A stretch of DNA of 64,000 bases from Geopseudomonas sagittaria (GTDB lineage: Bacteria > Pseudomonadota > Gammaproteobacteria > Pseudomonadales > Pseudomonadaceae): the NCBI RefSeq assembly GCF_900115715.1, contig NZ_FOXM01000003.1, forward strand, positions 124,001 through 188,000, given 5' to 3'. Below the pieces are notes generated by a model. It did no database searches, was not told the DNA's origin, and worked only from the letters and a program-made list of their open reading frames with translations. Made by a program: the position numbers and the translations under genes. How positions within the stretch are numbered: the stretch's first letter is position 1; the number at the start of each line of letters is the position of its first letter. Below, one piece after another: positions 17,021-26,602 of this stretch.

Positions 17021-18727
17021 TCAGACGTTGCTAGCAAGGTGCCGGGCGGCGATGTAGCCGAAGGTCATCGCCGGACCGAGGGTGCCGCCGGCGCCGGGAT
17101 AGCTGGTGCCCATCACCGAGGCCGAGGTGTTGCCGATGGCGTACAGGCCGGGGATCGGCTGGCCGTTCTCGTGCAGCACCTGGGCGTTGGCGTTGGTCAG
17201 CAGGCCGCCCTTGGTGCCGATGTCGCCGGCGTCCAGACGCATGGCGTAGAACGGCCCCTTGGCGATCGGCGCCAGGCACGGGTTGGGCTTGACGTTGCTG
17301 TCGCCGTAGTAGCGGTCGAACACGTTGCCACCGCGGGCGAAGTCGCTGTCGACGCCGGTGCGGGCGAACTCGTTGACGCGCTTGACGGTGGCATCCAGGC
17401 CGGCAGGATCGACGCCGATCTGCCGGGCCAGTCCGTCGAGGCTGTCGGCTTTCCAGTACACGGTGTTCAGCCACTCCTTGCGCAGGCGGCTGTCGGGCGA
17501 CACCTGGGCCGGCATCAGCGGGCCCATGGCGTAGTTGAAGCGGTAGTGGCCGTCGAAGATCACCCAGGCCGGAATGCTCTTGCCGTCCTTCTGGTGCTCG
17601 CGATACATGGCGTCGACGAACTCCAGGTACGGCGCCGCCTCGTTGACGAAGCGTTTGCCCAGCCCGTTGACCACGATGGCGCCGGGGAAGGCGCGTTCGG
17701 CGAAGATGCCGCGCGGCTTCTCCTCGCCCGGCACCTTGATGGTCGGCGCCCACCAGGCCCAGTCGAGCAGGTCGGTGGCGGCGCCGATGGCCTGCGCGGC
17801 CTCCAGCGCGGCGCCGGTGTTGTTACCCGGCGGGGTGGCGCTCCAGCCGACCTGAGTCGGCTGCGGCAGATACTTCTCGCGCAGCGCCTGGTTCTGCTCG
17901 AAGCCGCCGCTGGCGAAGATCACCCCGCGACGCGCCTGCAGGGTCATCTTCTGGCCGCCCTGCACCACCTCGATACCGGTCACCCGGCCGTTCTCCACCA
18001 CCAGCTCGCGGAAGTCGGTGTTCAGCCACAGCGGCACGTTGCGGTCCATCAGCGAGCGGCGCAGCGCGGCGATCAACGAGGCGCCGAGGGCGGCGCGGCG
18101 GTCCATCTTGGTCTTGCGCCGCCACTTGAAGTCGAGCTTGTAGCGCAGCATCAGGCCGAGAATCATCAGCCGCCAGCCGAACTCGCGGGACATGGCCTTG
18201 TGCGCGTGGCGCGCGGTCCAGGCGATGCAGCCCATCAGCAGGGTGGTCGGCGACGGCTTGCGCATGTTGTCGTATTCGTCGCCGAGCAGGCTGGTGTCGA
18301 ACAGCTCGGGGTCCAGGCTGCGCCCGCCGGGCAGCGAGCCGGGCAGGTGCTGGTAGTAGTCGGGGTACTTCTCGGCCACCGCGTAGCGCACACGGCTGCG
18401 GGTCTCGAAGTAGTGGATCATCCGCGGCGCGTACTCGAGGTAGGCGCGCAGGCGCTCCTCGTCGATCTTGCCGTCGGTGGAGGCCTTCAGGTAGGTCAGC
18501 GCCTTGTCGAAGCTGTCGTTGCCACCCTTCTCGGCGAAGTAGTGGTTGTTGGGAATCCAGATGCCACCGCCGGAGATCGCCGAGGTGCCGCCGTACTTGT
18601 CGCTCTTCTCGACGACCAGTACGGAAAGCCCCTGGTCGGCGGCAACTACCGCCGCTGCCATCGCACCTGCCCCCGAGCCGACGACGATCACGTCGTAGGC
18701 GGACTGTGGCTGAACCTGTGTTGTCAT
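17021..18727 (-). CDS. FAD-dependent 3-ketosteroid delta-1-dehydrogenase family protein (KstD type)
   Basis: 568 residues. N-terminal FAD loop VVGSGAGAMAAAVVAADQGL; KYGGTSAISGGGIWIPNN; FASGGFEQN in the middle; C-terminal TSYPGAGGTLGPAMTFGY. Y543 and G547 in that tail correspond to the active-site Tyr and Gly (Y487/G491) of Rhodococcus KstD1. The family introduces a double bond next to a ring ketone and passes electrons to quinone. Two successive desaturations of a cyclohexanone ring would give a phenol, the substrate class for the HsaA-type monooxygenases encoded on either side. Steroid specificity is not proven. Confidence 0.85.
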   Translation of the reverse strand: MTTQVQPQSAYDVIVVGSGAGAMAAAVVAADQGLSVLVVEKSDKYGGTSAISGGGIWIPNNHYFAEKGGNDSFDKALTYLKASTDGKIDEERLRAYLEYAPRMIHYFETRSRVRYAVAEKYPDYYQHLPGSLPGGRSLDPELFDTSLLGDEYDNMRKPSPTTLLMGCIAWTARHAHKAMSREFGWRLMILGLMLRYKLDFKWRRKTKMDRRAALGASLIAALRRSLMDRNVPLWLNTDFRELVVENGRVTGIEVVQGGQKMTLQARRGVIFASGGFEQNQALREKYLPQPTQVGWSATPPGNNTGAALEAAQAIGAATDLLDWAWWAPTIKVPGEEKPRGIFAERAFPGAIVVNGLGKRFVNEAAPYLEFVDAMYREHQKDGKSIPAWVIFDGHYRFNYAMGPLMPAQVSPDSRLRKEWLNTVYWKADSLDGLARQIGVDPAGLDATVKRVNEFARTGVDSDFARGGNVFDRYYGDSNVKPNPCLAPIAKGPFYAMRLDAGDIGTKGGLLTNANAQVLHENGQPIPGLYAIGNTSASVMGTSYPGAGGTLGPAMTFGYIAARHLASNV

Positions 18728-18761
18728 TGTTGTCGTGTCCTGTGCCGTGGTCGCTGGGGGG

Positions 18762-19949
18762 TCAGACGTAGGGATCGGGGTTGGGCAGGCCGAGCTGCAC
18801 CGCGCCGTAGCTGCGTCCGTAGGCGGCGACGTTGTTGGAGATGTGCCCGCGCGCCTGGTGCAGGTCGCGGAAGGTGCGCGCCACCGGGTTGGTGTTGTAC
18901 AGGCCGGAGGCGGCCATCGAGCGCAGCAGGTCGCTGACTCGCTCGGCGCACACGTTGGTGACCTGGGCGGACTGGTAGCGGTACAGCAGGCGGGTCTCGG
19001 TATCGGGGATCTCGCCCTTCTCGGCCAGCGCCAGCATGTGCGCGAAGTTGCGCTCGAGGACCAGCTTGAAGGCGTCGACGGTGGTGATCGCCTCGGCCAC
19101 CGCGGTCTGCGCTACCGGGTCCTCGGCGGTCTTGGCGCCGTGCTTGCCGATGTGCTGCTTGGCGTTGTCGCTGAACTGGTTGATCGCACCCTGCAGGGCG
19201 CCGAGGCACGAGCTGGACACCGCGCGGGTGAACACCTGGGCGAAGGGCAGCGCGTAGATCGGGTTGGTGTTGACCTCGCGGCCCGGGGTGGCCGCCAGGC
19301 TGGCGTTGTTGGTGCGCTGCACGCGATGGGCGGGGACGAAGGCGTCCTCGATCACGATGTCGTGGCTGCCGGTGCCGCGCAGGCCGAGCACGTCCCAGTT
19401 CTTCTCGATGCGGTAGTCGCTGCGCGGCACCAGGAAGGTACCGTGCTCGGCCGGCTGGTCCTCGCCGGGCGGCAGGATGCCGCCGAGCAGGCCCCACTGG
19501 CAGTGCTCGCTGCCGCTGGAGAAGCCCCAGCGCCCGCTGATGCGGTAGCCGCCTTCCACCGGGGTGACCTTGGCCACCGGCATGTAGGTGGAGGAGATCA
19601 GCGTGCTGGTGTCCTCGCCCCACACGTCCTGCTGGGCCTCGACCGGATAGCGGGCCAGCTGCCAGGGGTGCACGCCCATCACGCCATAGATCCAGGCGGT
19701 GGACATGCAGCCTTCGGCGAGGGTCATCTGGATCTCGAAGAAGGTGCGCGGGTCGACCTCGTAGCCGTCCCACCGCTTCGGCTGCAGGGCGCGGAACAGG
19801 CCGGCCTCCTGCATCTCGCGGATGGTCTCGTCGGGCACCTTGCCCTCGCGGTCGGCCTGCTCGGCCCGCTCGCGCAGGGCAGGAACCAGGCGCCGGGCGC
19901 GAGCGATCAGCTCGATCTCTACCGCGGTTTTCTCTCGCATGACATGCAT
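18762..19949 (-). CDS. Flavin-dependent monooxygenase, oxygenase component (HsaA/HpaH C2 type), copy 2
   Basis: 395 residues, a close paralogue of the gene at 7256: LAEGCMSTAWIYGVMGVHPW, STYMPVAKVTPVEGGYRISG, GLRGTGSHDIVIEDAFVPAH. Reduced flavin must come from a partner reductase. GGAGGAG lies 6 bases before the ATG at 19949. It opens the leftward block that also encodes the two FAD dehydrogenases, an SDR, the KshB-like reductase and an acyl-CoA synthetase. Copies 1 and 2 probably arose by duplication and may take different phenols. Confidence 0.88.
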   Translation of the reverse strand: MHVMREKTAVEIELIARARRLVPALRERAEQADREGKVPDETIREMQEAGLFRALQPKRWDGYEVDPRTFFEIQMTLAEGCMSTAWIYGVMGVHPWQLARYPVEAQQDVWGEDTSTLISSTYMPVAKVTPVEGGYRISGRWGFSSGSEHCQWGLLGGILPPGEDQPAEHGTFLVPRSDYRIEKNWDVLGLRGTGSHDIVIEDAFVPAHRVQRTNNASLAATPGREVNTNPIYALPFAQVFTRAVSSSCLGALQGAINQFSDNAKQHIGKHGAKTAEDPVAQTAVAEAITTVDAFKLVLERNFAHMLALAEKGEIPDTETRLLYRYQSAQVTNVCAERVSDLLRSMAASGLYNTNPVARTFRDLHQARGHISNNVAAYGRSYGAVQLGLPNPDPYV

Positions 19950-20068
19950 CGCCTACTCCTCCGTCAATCTCGGTGAGCGAATGTGCTCGTGAGACCGATG
20001 ATCCGGCGCGGCCCGCCCGCGTTCATCGTCAAACCGGACTAGGCAGATACGTGCAGGCGGCGCAATGC

Positions 20069-20096
20069 AAAGGCCCGGCGCAGGGGCCGGGCCTTT
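20069..20096. terminator. Hairpin terminator, possibly bidirectional
   Basis: AAAGGCCCGG (20069-20078) pairs with CCGGGCCTTT (20087-20096) with an 8-base loop. It follows the aldehyde dehydrogenase stop (leftward) and precedes the monooxygenase promoter region. Confidence 0.75.
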
Positions 20097-20119
20097 GGGA
20101 TGGCAGACAGGTGATCGTT

Positions 20120-20151
20120 GATCGTTCCCACGCTCCAGCGTGGGAACGATC
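20120..20151. repeat. Perfect palindromic intergenic repeat
   Basis: GATCGTTCCCACGCT and its exact complement with a CC loop, 15-bp arms. The core CGTTCCCACGCTCCAGCG is a repeat I recognise as common in Pseudomonas intergenic regions. It lies 12 bp after the aldehyde dehydrogenase stop and could add to termination there. Confidence 0.8.
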
Positions 20152-20162
20152 AGGTCAGGGCA

Positions 20163-21596
20163 TCAGGGCGTTACCTGCGCCTCCATGGCGGCAAGGAAGT
20201 GTTCGCCATAGGGCGGCAGCAGGCCCCACTCGCGGCGCGGGTCGTAGGCGCCGGCCTCGAACACGGTGCGCGCGTGGCTGAACTCGAGGAAGCCCTCGCG
20301 GCCATGGTAGTGGCCCATGCCGGAGGCGCCGATGCCGCCGAACGGGGCGTCCTGCATGGCGGCGTGCATCATCGCGTCGTTGATGGTCACCCCGCCGGAC
20401 AGGGTGTGTTCGAGCACGTGCTGCTGCTCGGCGGGGTCGTTGCCGAAGTAGTACAGCGCCAGCGGCCGCGGCCGGGCATTGATGTCGGCGAGCACCGCGT
20501 CGATCTCGTCGTAGGGCAGCAGCACCATGGCCGGGCCGAAGATCTCCTCCTGCTGGATGCGGCAGGAAGCCGGCGGATCGACCACCACGCGCAGCGGCCG
20601 GCGACGGTCGGCGGCATCTGCTGGCAGCATTTCGGGCAACGACTCGATGCGCACGCCGGCGGCGATGGCGTCGTCGACCAGCCCCTCAACGCGCACCAGA
20701 TGGCGCTCGTTGACCACCGCCACCACGTCCGGGTTGCCCTGCACCTGCGGGAACAGGCTGGCGTAGGCGCCTTTCAGCTCGGCGAGGAACGCCTCGAGCT
20801 GCTCGCGCGGCACGTAGACCAGGTCCGGGTTGACGCACAGCTGGCCGCCGTTGTTGGCCTTGGCGGCGGCGATGCGGAAGGCGGCGGTCGCCAGGTCGGC
20901 GCTACGCGCGACGATGGTCGGCGACTTGCCGCCCAGTTCGAGGGTCAGCGGCACCAGGTTGTCGGCGGCGCTGCGCATCACCAGCTTGCCGACGGCGGTG
21001 CTGCCGGTGAACACCAGGTGGTCGAACGGCTGCGCGCTCACCGCGGCGGCGACCTCCGGGCCGCCGCTCACCACGCCGACCACCAGCGGATCGAGCAGCT
21101 CGGCGCAGGCCGCGGCCAGCACCGCGGCGGTGCGCGGGGCGATCTCCGAGGGCTTGAGGATCGCCCGGTTGCCGGCGGCCAGCACGTAGGCCAGCGGGCT
21201 GAGCAGGGTGAACAGCGGCGCATTCCAGGTGCCGATGATGGCGACCGAGCCCTTGGGCTGGTACATCACCCGCGCCTTGGCGCCCAGCTGGTCGTAGGGC
21301 GCGAACGGCTGGCGTTCCTGCGGCTGCATCCACTCCTCGAGATGGTCGCGGGCGTGTTTGAGCGAGGCCAGCGAGCCGAGCACGTCGTTCATCAGCGAGA
21401 AGCCCTGCGGGCGATTGCCGAAGTCTTCGTCCATGGCCGCCACCAGCGGCTTGTGCCAGGCCACCAGCAGGTCGATCACCTGCTGGATGCGCCGGCGGCG
21501 CTCGGCCGCATCGACCGCACCCTGGGCGACGAAGGCGGACTTCTGCTCGGCCAGCAGCGTGGCCAGCGCCTCGACAGGCGAAATTGCGGAACTCAT
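20163..21596 (-). CDS. Aldehyde dehydrogenase (coniferyl-aldehyde dehydrogenase-like)
   Basis: 477 residues, class 3-like ALDH as in CalB. Cofactor and catalytic segments: GTWNAPLFTLLSPL, FTGSTAVGKLVM, the catalytic Glu in LELGGKSPTIV, and the nucleophilic Cys in NNGGQLCVNPD. It oxidises an aldehyde to the acid with NAD(P). The start at 21596 has GGAGG upstream. It is divergent from the flavin reductase (155 bp apart), so the two are probably controlled together. Its acid product could be the substrate of the acyl-CoA synthetase; this is inference. Confidence 0.9.
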   Translation of the reverse strand: MSSAISPVEALATLLAEQKSAFVAQGAVDAAERRRRIQQVIDLLVAWHKPLVAAMDEDFGNRPQGFSLMNDVLGSLASLKHARDHLEEWMQPQERQPFAPYDQLGAKARVMYQPKGSVAIIGTWNAPLFTLLSPLAYVLAAGNRAILKPSEIAPRTAAVLAAACAELLDPLVVGVVSGGPEVAAAVSAQPFDHLVFTGSTAVGKLVMRSAADNLVPLTLELGGKSPTIVARSADLATAAFRIAAAKANNGGQLCVNPDLVYVPREQLEAFLAELKGAYASLFPQVQGNPDVVAVVNERHLVRVEGLVDDAIAAGVRIESLPEMLPADAADRRRPLRVVVDPPASCRIQQEEIFGPAMVLLPYDEIDAVLADINARPRPLALYYFGNDPAEQQHVLEHTLSGGVTINDAMMHAAMQDAPFGGIGASGMGHYHGREGFLEFSHARTVFEAGAYDPRREWGLLPPYGEHFLAAMEAQVTP

Positions 21597-21751
21597 CGAA
21601 CCTCCTGAAATTCGGCTGTGGCGACCGGTCGGCGCCCCAGCGGGATACTGGCGGCGGCCATCGTCCAAACGCCTCGTCCATTGAGACGATGTTGCCGCCG
21701 GTCACCGCTCGGATACTCGCCTCACCACTCCCCGTTCCAGCGAGGCAGAGC

Positions 21752-22732
21752 ATGAACGCGCCGGCTACCTTCGACCCACAGGCCTTCCGCGCCGCCCTGG
21801 GCACCTTCACCACCGGGGTGACCATTATTACCACCCGCACCGCCGAGGGCGAACCGATCGGCATCACCGCCAACAGTTTCAACTCGGTATCCCTCAATCC
21901 GCCGCTGGTGCTGTGGAGCCTGGCCAAGAACGCCCGCAGCCTGCCGGCCTTCAGCAGCGAGCGGCACTGGAACGTGCACGTGCTGGCCGCCGAGCAGGAG
22001 GCGCTGTCCGGGCGCTTCGCCGCCCAGGGCAGCGACAAGTTCGCCGGCGTCGAGCTGGACGACGGCATCGGCCCGGCGCCACTGCTGCCCGACTGCACCG
22101 CGCGCTTCCAGTGCCGCACCGCCTTCCAGTACGAGGGCGGCGACCATGTGATCTTCGTCGGCGAGGTGCTCGCCTTCGACAGCAGCGGCCATGCGCCGCT
22201 GGTGTTCCAGAGCGGCCAGTACGCGCTGGCCGCGCGCAAGCCGAGAACCGAGCTGCGCCTGGCCGCCCCGCCGCCGCCGGAGTGCAGCTATACCGAGGAC
22301 CTGCTCGGCTACCTGCTCGGCCGCGCCCACTACCAGATGCTCGATACCCTGCGCCGCCTGCTGGCCGGCCAGCAGCTCGACGAGCAGCAGTTCTTCATCC
22401 TGTCGATCCTGTGCATCCGCGACCACCTGACCCTCGACGAGATCAATGCCTTCGTCGGCTATACCGGCCTCAAGGTCAGCGCCGAGACGCTGCAGGCCCT
22501 GCAGCAACAGGACCTGATCGCCTGCGAGCAGGACGCTGCCGGCACCGAACGCTATGTGATGACCGCCCTCGGCCGCGAGGCGTCGCTGCACCAGATCGCC
22601 CTGGCCAAGGCCGTCGAGGCCGAGGTCGCCGACAAGCTGGACGCCGGTGACGTGATGGCGCTCAAGGTGCTGCTCAAGCGTCTGGTGGCCGCCACCGATC
22701 CCGGCCTGCCCGACCTGTGGGCGGCGCGCTGA
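21752..22732 (+). CDS. Flavin reductase with C-terminal winged-helix-like domain (C1-HpaH type), copy 1
   Basis: 326 residues. The first 165 form a flavin reductase domain (FRAALGTFTTGVTIITTRTA, ITANSFNSVSLNPPLVLWSL, GDHVIFVGEV). The rest (about 180-315) is a MarR-like helical region, as in C1, the reductase of p-hydroxyphenylacetate hydroxylase, where it holds the enzyme inactive until the phenolic substrate binds. It should supply reduced flavin to the HsaA-type oxygenases. First gene of the rightward block. A paralogue is at 34422-35366. Confidence 0.87.
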   Translation: MNAPATFDPQAFRAALGTFTTGVTIITTRTAEGEPIGITANSFNSVSLNPPLVLWSLAKNARSLPAFSSERHWNVHVLAAEQEALSGRFAAQGSDKFAGVELDDGIGPAPLLPDCTARFQCRTAFQYEGGDHVIFVGEVLAFDSSGHAPLVFQSGQYALAARKPRTELRLAAPPPPECSYTEDLLGYLLGRAHYQMLDTLRRLLAGQQLDEQQFFILSILCIRDHLTLDEINAFVGYTGLKVSAETLQALQQQDLIACEQDAAGTERYVMTALGREASLHQIALAKAVEAEVADKLDAGDVMALKVLLKRLVAATDPGLPDLWAAR

Positions 22733-22736
22733 GGCT

Positions 22737-22799
22737 CCTGTAGGGGCGAATTCATTCGCCTTGCATGGCCGCGTTGGCGAATAAATTCGCCCCTACAGG
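22737..22799. repeat. REP-like inverted repeat pair 2
   Basis: CCTGTAGGGGCGAATTCATT opens the element and TTCGCCCCTACAGG closes it, with a short spacer. The unit is the same as at 6039-6133 and 23651-23711. It lies between the flavin reductase and SDR genes. Confidence 0.92.
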
Positions 22800-22837
22800 T
22801 TCGTCCCGGACCGACAACAACGACAAGGAGATACGCC

Positions 22838-23611
22838 ATGAACATCCTGCAGCGCTTCACCCTCGACGGCAGCGTCGCCGTGATCACCGGCGCCGGTCGC
22901 GGCATCGGCCGTGCCATCGCCCTGACCTACGCCGAAGCCGGCGCCGACGTGGTCTGCGCGGCGCGCACCCTGGCCGACGTCGAGGCCGTGGCCGCAGAGA
23001 TCCGCGCCCTCGGCCGGCGCGCCATCGCCGTGTCCTGCGACGTCACCGACGCCGCCCAGCGCGAGGCCCTGGTCGCCGCCGCCCTGGAGCAGTTCGGGCG
23101 CATCACCCACCTGGTCAACAACGCCGGCGGCGCCGGTCCCAACGACCCGCTCACGCTGACCCCGGAGCGCCTGGACGAGATCCTGCGCTTCAACGTCACC
23201 TCGGCCTACCACCTCACCCAGCTGTGCGTGCCGCACATGCGCGAGGCCGGCGGCGGCAACGTCATCAACATCACCTCCGGCGCGGCGCGCTACGCCCAGC
23301 GCCAGTTCAGCGCCTACGGCACCGCCAAGGCGGCGCTGACCCAGCTGACCCGCCTGCTCGCCCAGGACTTCGCCCCGCAGGTGCGGGTCAACGGCATCGC
23401 CCCCGGGCCGATCCTCACCGACGCCCTGCAGCGGGTGATGCCCGCCGAGATGCGTGCCGCGATGGAGACCGGCACGCCGCTGGGCAGCCTCGGCGAGGTC
23501 GAGGACATCGCCTGCGCCGCGCTGTATCTGGCCAGCCCGGCGTCGCGCTGGGTGACCGGCAAGATCCTCGAGGTCGACGGCGGCGCCGAGAACAGCGTCT
23601 GGCCGGGCTGA
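22838..23611 (+). CDS. Short-chain dehydrogenase/reductase
   Basis: 257-residue classical SDR: ITGAGRGIGRAIALTYAEAG, NNAGGAGPNDP, catalytic Ser in NITSGAARYA and Y-x3-K in YGTAKAALTQL, close to 7-alpha-hydroxysteroid/glucose dehydrogenase-type SDRs. AAGGAG lies upstream of the ATG. Both sides carry identical REP pairs, so the gene sits in its own repeat-bounded cassette inside the rightward operon. It may oxidise a ring hydroxyl; the substrate is unknown. Confidence 0.9.
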   Translation: MNILQRFTLDGSVAVITGAGRGIGRAIALTYAEAGADVVCAARTLADVEAVAAEIRALGRRAIAVSCDVTDAAQREALVAAALEQFGRITHLVNNAGGAGPNDPLTLTPERLDEILRFNVTSAYHLTQLCVPHMREAGGGNVINITSGAARYAQRQFSAYGTAKAALTQLTRLLAQDFAPQVRVNGIAPGPILTDALQRVMPAEMRAAMETGTPLGSLGEVEDIACAALYLASPASRWVTGKILEVDGGAENSVWPG

Positions 23612-23650
23612 GAGCCCCAGACCCGAATCCCACGGCAATCGCATGACTGA

Positions 23651-23711
23651 TGTAGGGGCGAATTCATTCGCCCAGATGCCCCGGCAAGGCGAATGAATTC
23701 GCCCCTACAGG
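23651..23711. repeat. REP-like inverted repeat pair 3
   Basis: TGTAGGGGCGAATTCATTCG and, inverted, GGCGAATGAATTCGCCCC, the same unit as pairs 1 and 2. It ends 12 bp before the hydratase start codon, so its stem is in the leader of that gene. Confidence 0.92.
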
Positions 23712-23723
23712 AAAGGCAATCGC

Positions 23724-24515
23724 ATGAACGAATCCCTGATCGACACCCTGGGCGACGAGCTATTCGCCGCCCTGCGCGACCGGCGCACCCTGGCGCCGCT
23801 GACCGAGCGCCATCCCGACATCACCCTGGGCGACGCCTACCGCATCTCCCTGCGCTTCCTCGCCCAGCGCGAGCAGCAGGGCGAGCGGGTGATCGGCAAG
23901 AAGATCGGCGTCACCAGCAAGGCCGTGCAGGACATGCTCAACGTCCACCAGCCGGACTTCGGCTTCCTCACCGACCGCATGCAGGTGGCCGACGGCGCTG
24001 ACGTCAGCCTCATCGAGCACCGCCTGATCCAGCCGCGCGCCGAGGGCGAGATCGCCTTCATCCTCGCCGAGGACCTGGTCGGCCCCGGCATCACCGCCGA
24101 GGACGTGCTGGCCGCCAGCGCCTGGGTGGTGCCCTGCTTCGAGATCGTCGACTCGCGCATCCACGACTGGAAGATCCGCATCCAGGACACCGTGGCCGAC
24201 AACGCCTCCTGCGGCGTATTCGCCCTGGGCGAGCAGCGCATCGATCCGCGCACGCTGGATCTGGCCGCCGTGCGCCTGGAGATGAGCAAGAACGGCGCGC
24301 CTGCCGGCAGCGGCCTGGGCAGCGCGGTGCAGGGCCATCCCTGCGCAGCGGTGGCCTGGCTGGCCAACACCCTGGGCGAACTGGGCATCCCGTTCCGCAA
24401 GGGCGAGGTGATCCTCTCCGGCGCCCTCGCCCCGCTGGTGCCGGTGACCGCCGGCGACAGCATCCACCTCTCCCTCAGCGGCCTGGGCGAAGCCTCGCTG
24501 CGCTTCGTGCCCTGA
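23724..24515 (+). CDS. mhpD: 2-hydroxypenta-2,4-dienoate hydratase (MhpD/BphH/HsaE family), copy 1
   Basis: 263 residues of the fumarylacetoacetase-related hydratase/decarboxylase family: [33 protein letters not shown] (metal ligands), [19 protein letters not shown], and the C-terminal [15 protein letters not shown]. It adds water to 2-hydroxy-2,4-dienoates from meta-cleavage to give 4-hydroxy-2-oxoacids. The next two genes act on the product in order, with gaps of 25 and 10 bp. Copy 2 lies at 40531-41319. Confidence 0.92.
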   Translation: MNESLIDTLGDELFAALRDRRTLAPLTERHPDITLGDAYRISLRFLAQREQQGERVIGKKIGVTSKAVQDMLNVHQPDFGFLTDRMQVADGADVSLIEHRLIQPRAEGEIAFILAEDLVGPGITAEDVLAASAWVVPCFEIVDSRIHDWKIRIQDTVADNASCGVFALGEQRIDPRTLDLAAVRLEMSKNGAPAGSGLGSAVQGHPCAAVAWLANTLGELGIPFRKGEVILSGALAPLVPVTAGDSIHLSLSGLGEASLRFVP

Positions 24516-24540
24516 CGCCCCCTTTTTCGAGAGCGAATCC

Positions 24541-25461
24541 ATGACCAAGAAGATCAGATGTGCCCTGATCGGGCCGGGCAATATCGGCACCGACCTGCTC
24601 TACAAGCTCAAGCGCAGCCCGGTGCTGGAGCCGGTGTGGATGGTCGGTATCGACGCCACCTCCGAGGGCCTGGCCCGCGCCCGCGAGCTGGGCCTGAAGA
24701 CCACCAGCGACGGCGTCGACGGCCTGTTGCCGCACGTATTGGAAGACAACATCCAGATCGCCTTCGACGCCACCAGCGCCTACGTGCACGCCGAGAACAG
24801 CCGCAAGCTCAACGAGCTGGGCGTGCTGATGATCGACCTGACCCCGGCCGCCATCGGCCCCTACTGCGTGCCGCCGGTCAACCTCAAGCACAACCTCAAG
24901 GCCGGGGCGATGAACGTCAACATGGTCACCTGCGGCGGCCAGGCCACCATCCCGCTGGTCGCCGCGGTGTCCAGCGTGCAGCCGGTGGAGTACGCCGAGA
25001 TCGTCGCCACCGCCGCCTCCAAGTCGGTCGGCCCGGGCACCCGCAAGAACATCGACGAGTTCACCCGCACCACCGCCGGCGCCATCGAGAAGGTCGGCGG
25101 CGCCAAGCAGGGCAAGGCGATCATCGTCATCAACCCGGCCGAGCCGCCGCTGATCATGCGCGACACCGTGCACTGCCTGACCGAGTCCGCGCCGGACCAG
25201 GCGGCGATCACCGCCGCCATCCTGGCGATGATCGAGCAGGTGCAGCAGTACGTGCCCGGCTACAAGCTGGTCAACGGCCCGGTGTTCGACGGCAACCGCG
25301 TGTCGATCTTCATGGAGGTGGAGGGCCTGGGCGACTACCTGCCCAAGTACGCCGGCAACCTCGACATCATGACCGCCGCCGCCGCACGCACCGCCGAGAT
25401 GTTCGCCGAGGAAATCCTCAGCGGCGAACTGACCCTCGCCCCGCAACCCGCCCTCGCCTAA
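24541..25461 (+). CDS. mhpF: Acetaldehyde dehydrogenase, acylating (MhpF/BphJ/HsaG), copy 1
   Basis: 306 residues. NAD-binding [12 protein letters not shown] at the start, the catalytic Cys in [13 protein letters not shown] (about residue 127), and conserved NIDEFTRTT and [13 protein letters not shown] segments. It converts the aldehyde from the aldolase to acyl-CoA and forms a channelling complex with the aldolase encoded next, 10 bp away. It is near identical in plan to the copy at 39551-40507. Confidence 0.95.
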   Translation: MTKKIRCALIGPGNIGTDLLYKLKRSPVLEPVWMVGIDATSEGLARARELGLKTTSDGVDGLLPHVLEDNIQIAFDATSAYVHAENSRKLNELGVLMIDLTPAAIGPYCVPPVNLKHNLKAGAMNVNMVTCGGQATIPLVAAVSSVQPVEYAEIVATAASKSVGPGTRKNIDEFTRTTAGAIEKVGGAKQGKAIIVINPAEPPLIMRDTVHCLTESAPDQAAITAAILAMIEQVQQYVPGYKLVNGPVFDGNRVSIFMEVEGLGDYLPKYAGNLDIMTAAAARTAEMFAEEILSGELTLAPQPALA

Positions 25462-25471
25462 GGAGCCGACC

Positions 25472-26503
25472 ATGGATCTTCGCGGCAAGAAAATCACCGT
25501 CCACGACATGTGCCTGCGCGACGGCATGCACCCCAAGCGCCACCAGATCAGCCTGCAGCAGATGAAGGACATCGCCAGCGGCCTGGACGCCGCCGGCGTG
25601 CCGCTGATCGAGGTCACCCACGGCGACGGCCTCGGCGGGCGCTCGGTGAACTACGGCTTCCCGGCGCACAGCGACGAGGAATACCTGTCGGCGGTGATCC
25701 CGCTGATGAAGCAGGCCAAGGTCTCCGCGCTGCTGCTGCCGGGCATCGGCACCGTCGACCACCTGCGCATGGCCCACGAGCTGGGCGTGTCCACCATCCG
25801 CGTGGCCACCCACTGCACCGAGGCCGACGTCTCCGAGCAGCACATCAGCATCGCCCGCCAGCTCGGCATGGACACCGTCGGCTTCCTGATGATGGCGCAC
25901 ATGAACAGCCCGGAAGGCCTGGCCAAGCAGGGCAAGCTGATGGAGAGCTTCGGCGCCAACTGCGTGTACATCACCGACTCGGCCGGCTACATGCTGCCCG
26001 ACGACGTGGCCGCGCGGATCGCCGCGCTGCGCGAAGTACTCGATCCGGCCACCGAAATCGGCTTCCACGGCCACCACAACCTGTCGATGGGCGTGTCCAA
26101 CTCCATCGCCGCCATCGGCGCCGGCGCCACCCGCATCGACGCCGCCTGCGCGGGCCTCGGTGCCGGGGCCGGCAACACGCCGATGGAAATCCTCGTCGCG
26201 GTGTGCGACCGCATGGGCATCGAGACCGGGGTCAGCGTGTTCGGCATCCAGGACGTCGCCGAGGACCTGGTGGTGCCGATCATGGACTTCCCGATCCGCA
26301 GCGACCGCGACGCCCTGACCATGGGCTACGCCGGGGTGTACGGCTCGTTCCTGCTGTTCGCCAAGCGCGCCGAGAAGAAGTACGGCGTGTCGGCCCGCGA
26401 GATCCTCGTCGAGATGGGCCGCCGCGGCATGGTCGGCGGCCAGGAGGACATGATCGAGGACACCGCGATGACCATGGCCCGCCAGCGCGGCCTGGCAGTC
26501 TGA
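25472..26503 (+). CDS. mhpE: 4-hydroxy-2-oxovalerate aldolase (MhpE/BphI/HsaF), copy 1
   Basis: 343 residues. Active-site [11 protein letters not shown] near residue 14-24 (Arg, Asp, His) and the metal motif [15 protein letters not shown]. It splits 4-hydroxy-2-oxoacids into pyruvate and an aldehyde. The C-terminal DmpG communication domain (about 280-343) that binds the dehydrogenase is present. It follows the dehydrogenase gene by 10 bp. Copy 2 is at 38508-39539. Confidence 0.95.
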   Translation: MDLRGKKITVHDMCLRDGMHPKRHQISLQQMKDIASGLDAAGVPLIEVTHGDGLGGRSVNYGFPAHSDEEYLSAVIPLMKQAKVSALLLPGIGTVDHLRMAHELGVSTIRVATHCTEADVSEQHISIARQLGMDTVGFLMMAHMNSPEGLAKQGKLMESFGANCVYITDSAGYMLPDDVAARIAALREVLDPATEIGFHGHHNLSMGVSNSIAAIGAGATRIDAACAGLGAGAGNTPMEILVAVCDRMGIETGVSVFGIQDVAEDLVVPIMDFPIRSDRDALTMGYAGVYGSFLLFAKRAEKKYGVSAREILVEMGRRGMVGGQEDMIEDTAMTMARQRGLAV

Positions 26504-26602
26504 CGGCCCGCGCAGGGTGCGCATCGCGCACCCTGCGGATGGATTTCGGCGCCGCAGTCATCAATCTCCGGGCCATGCGGCCCGGCAGCGAAGGAGCCTG
26601 CG

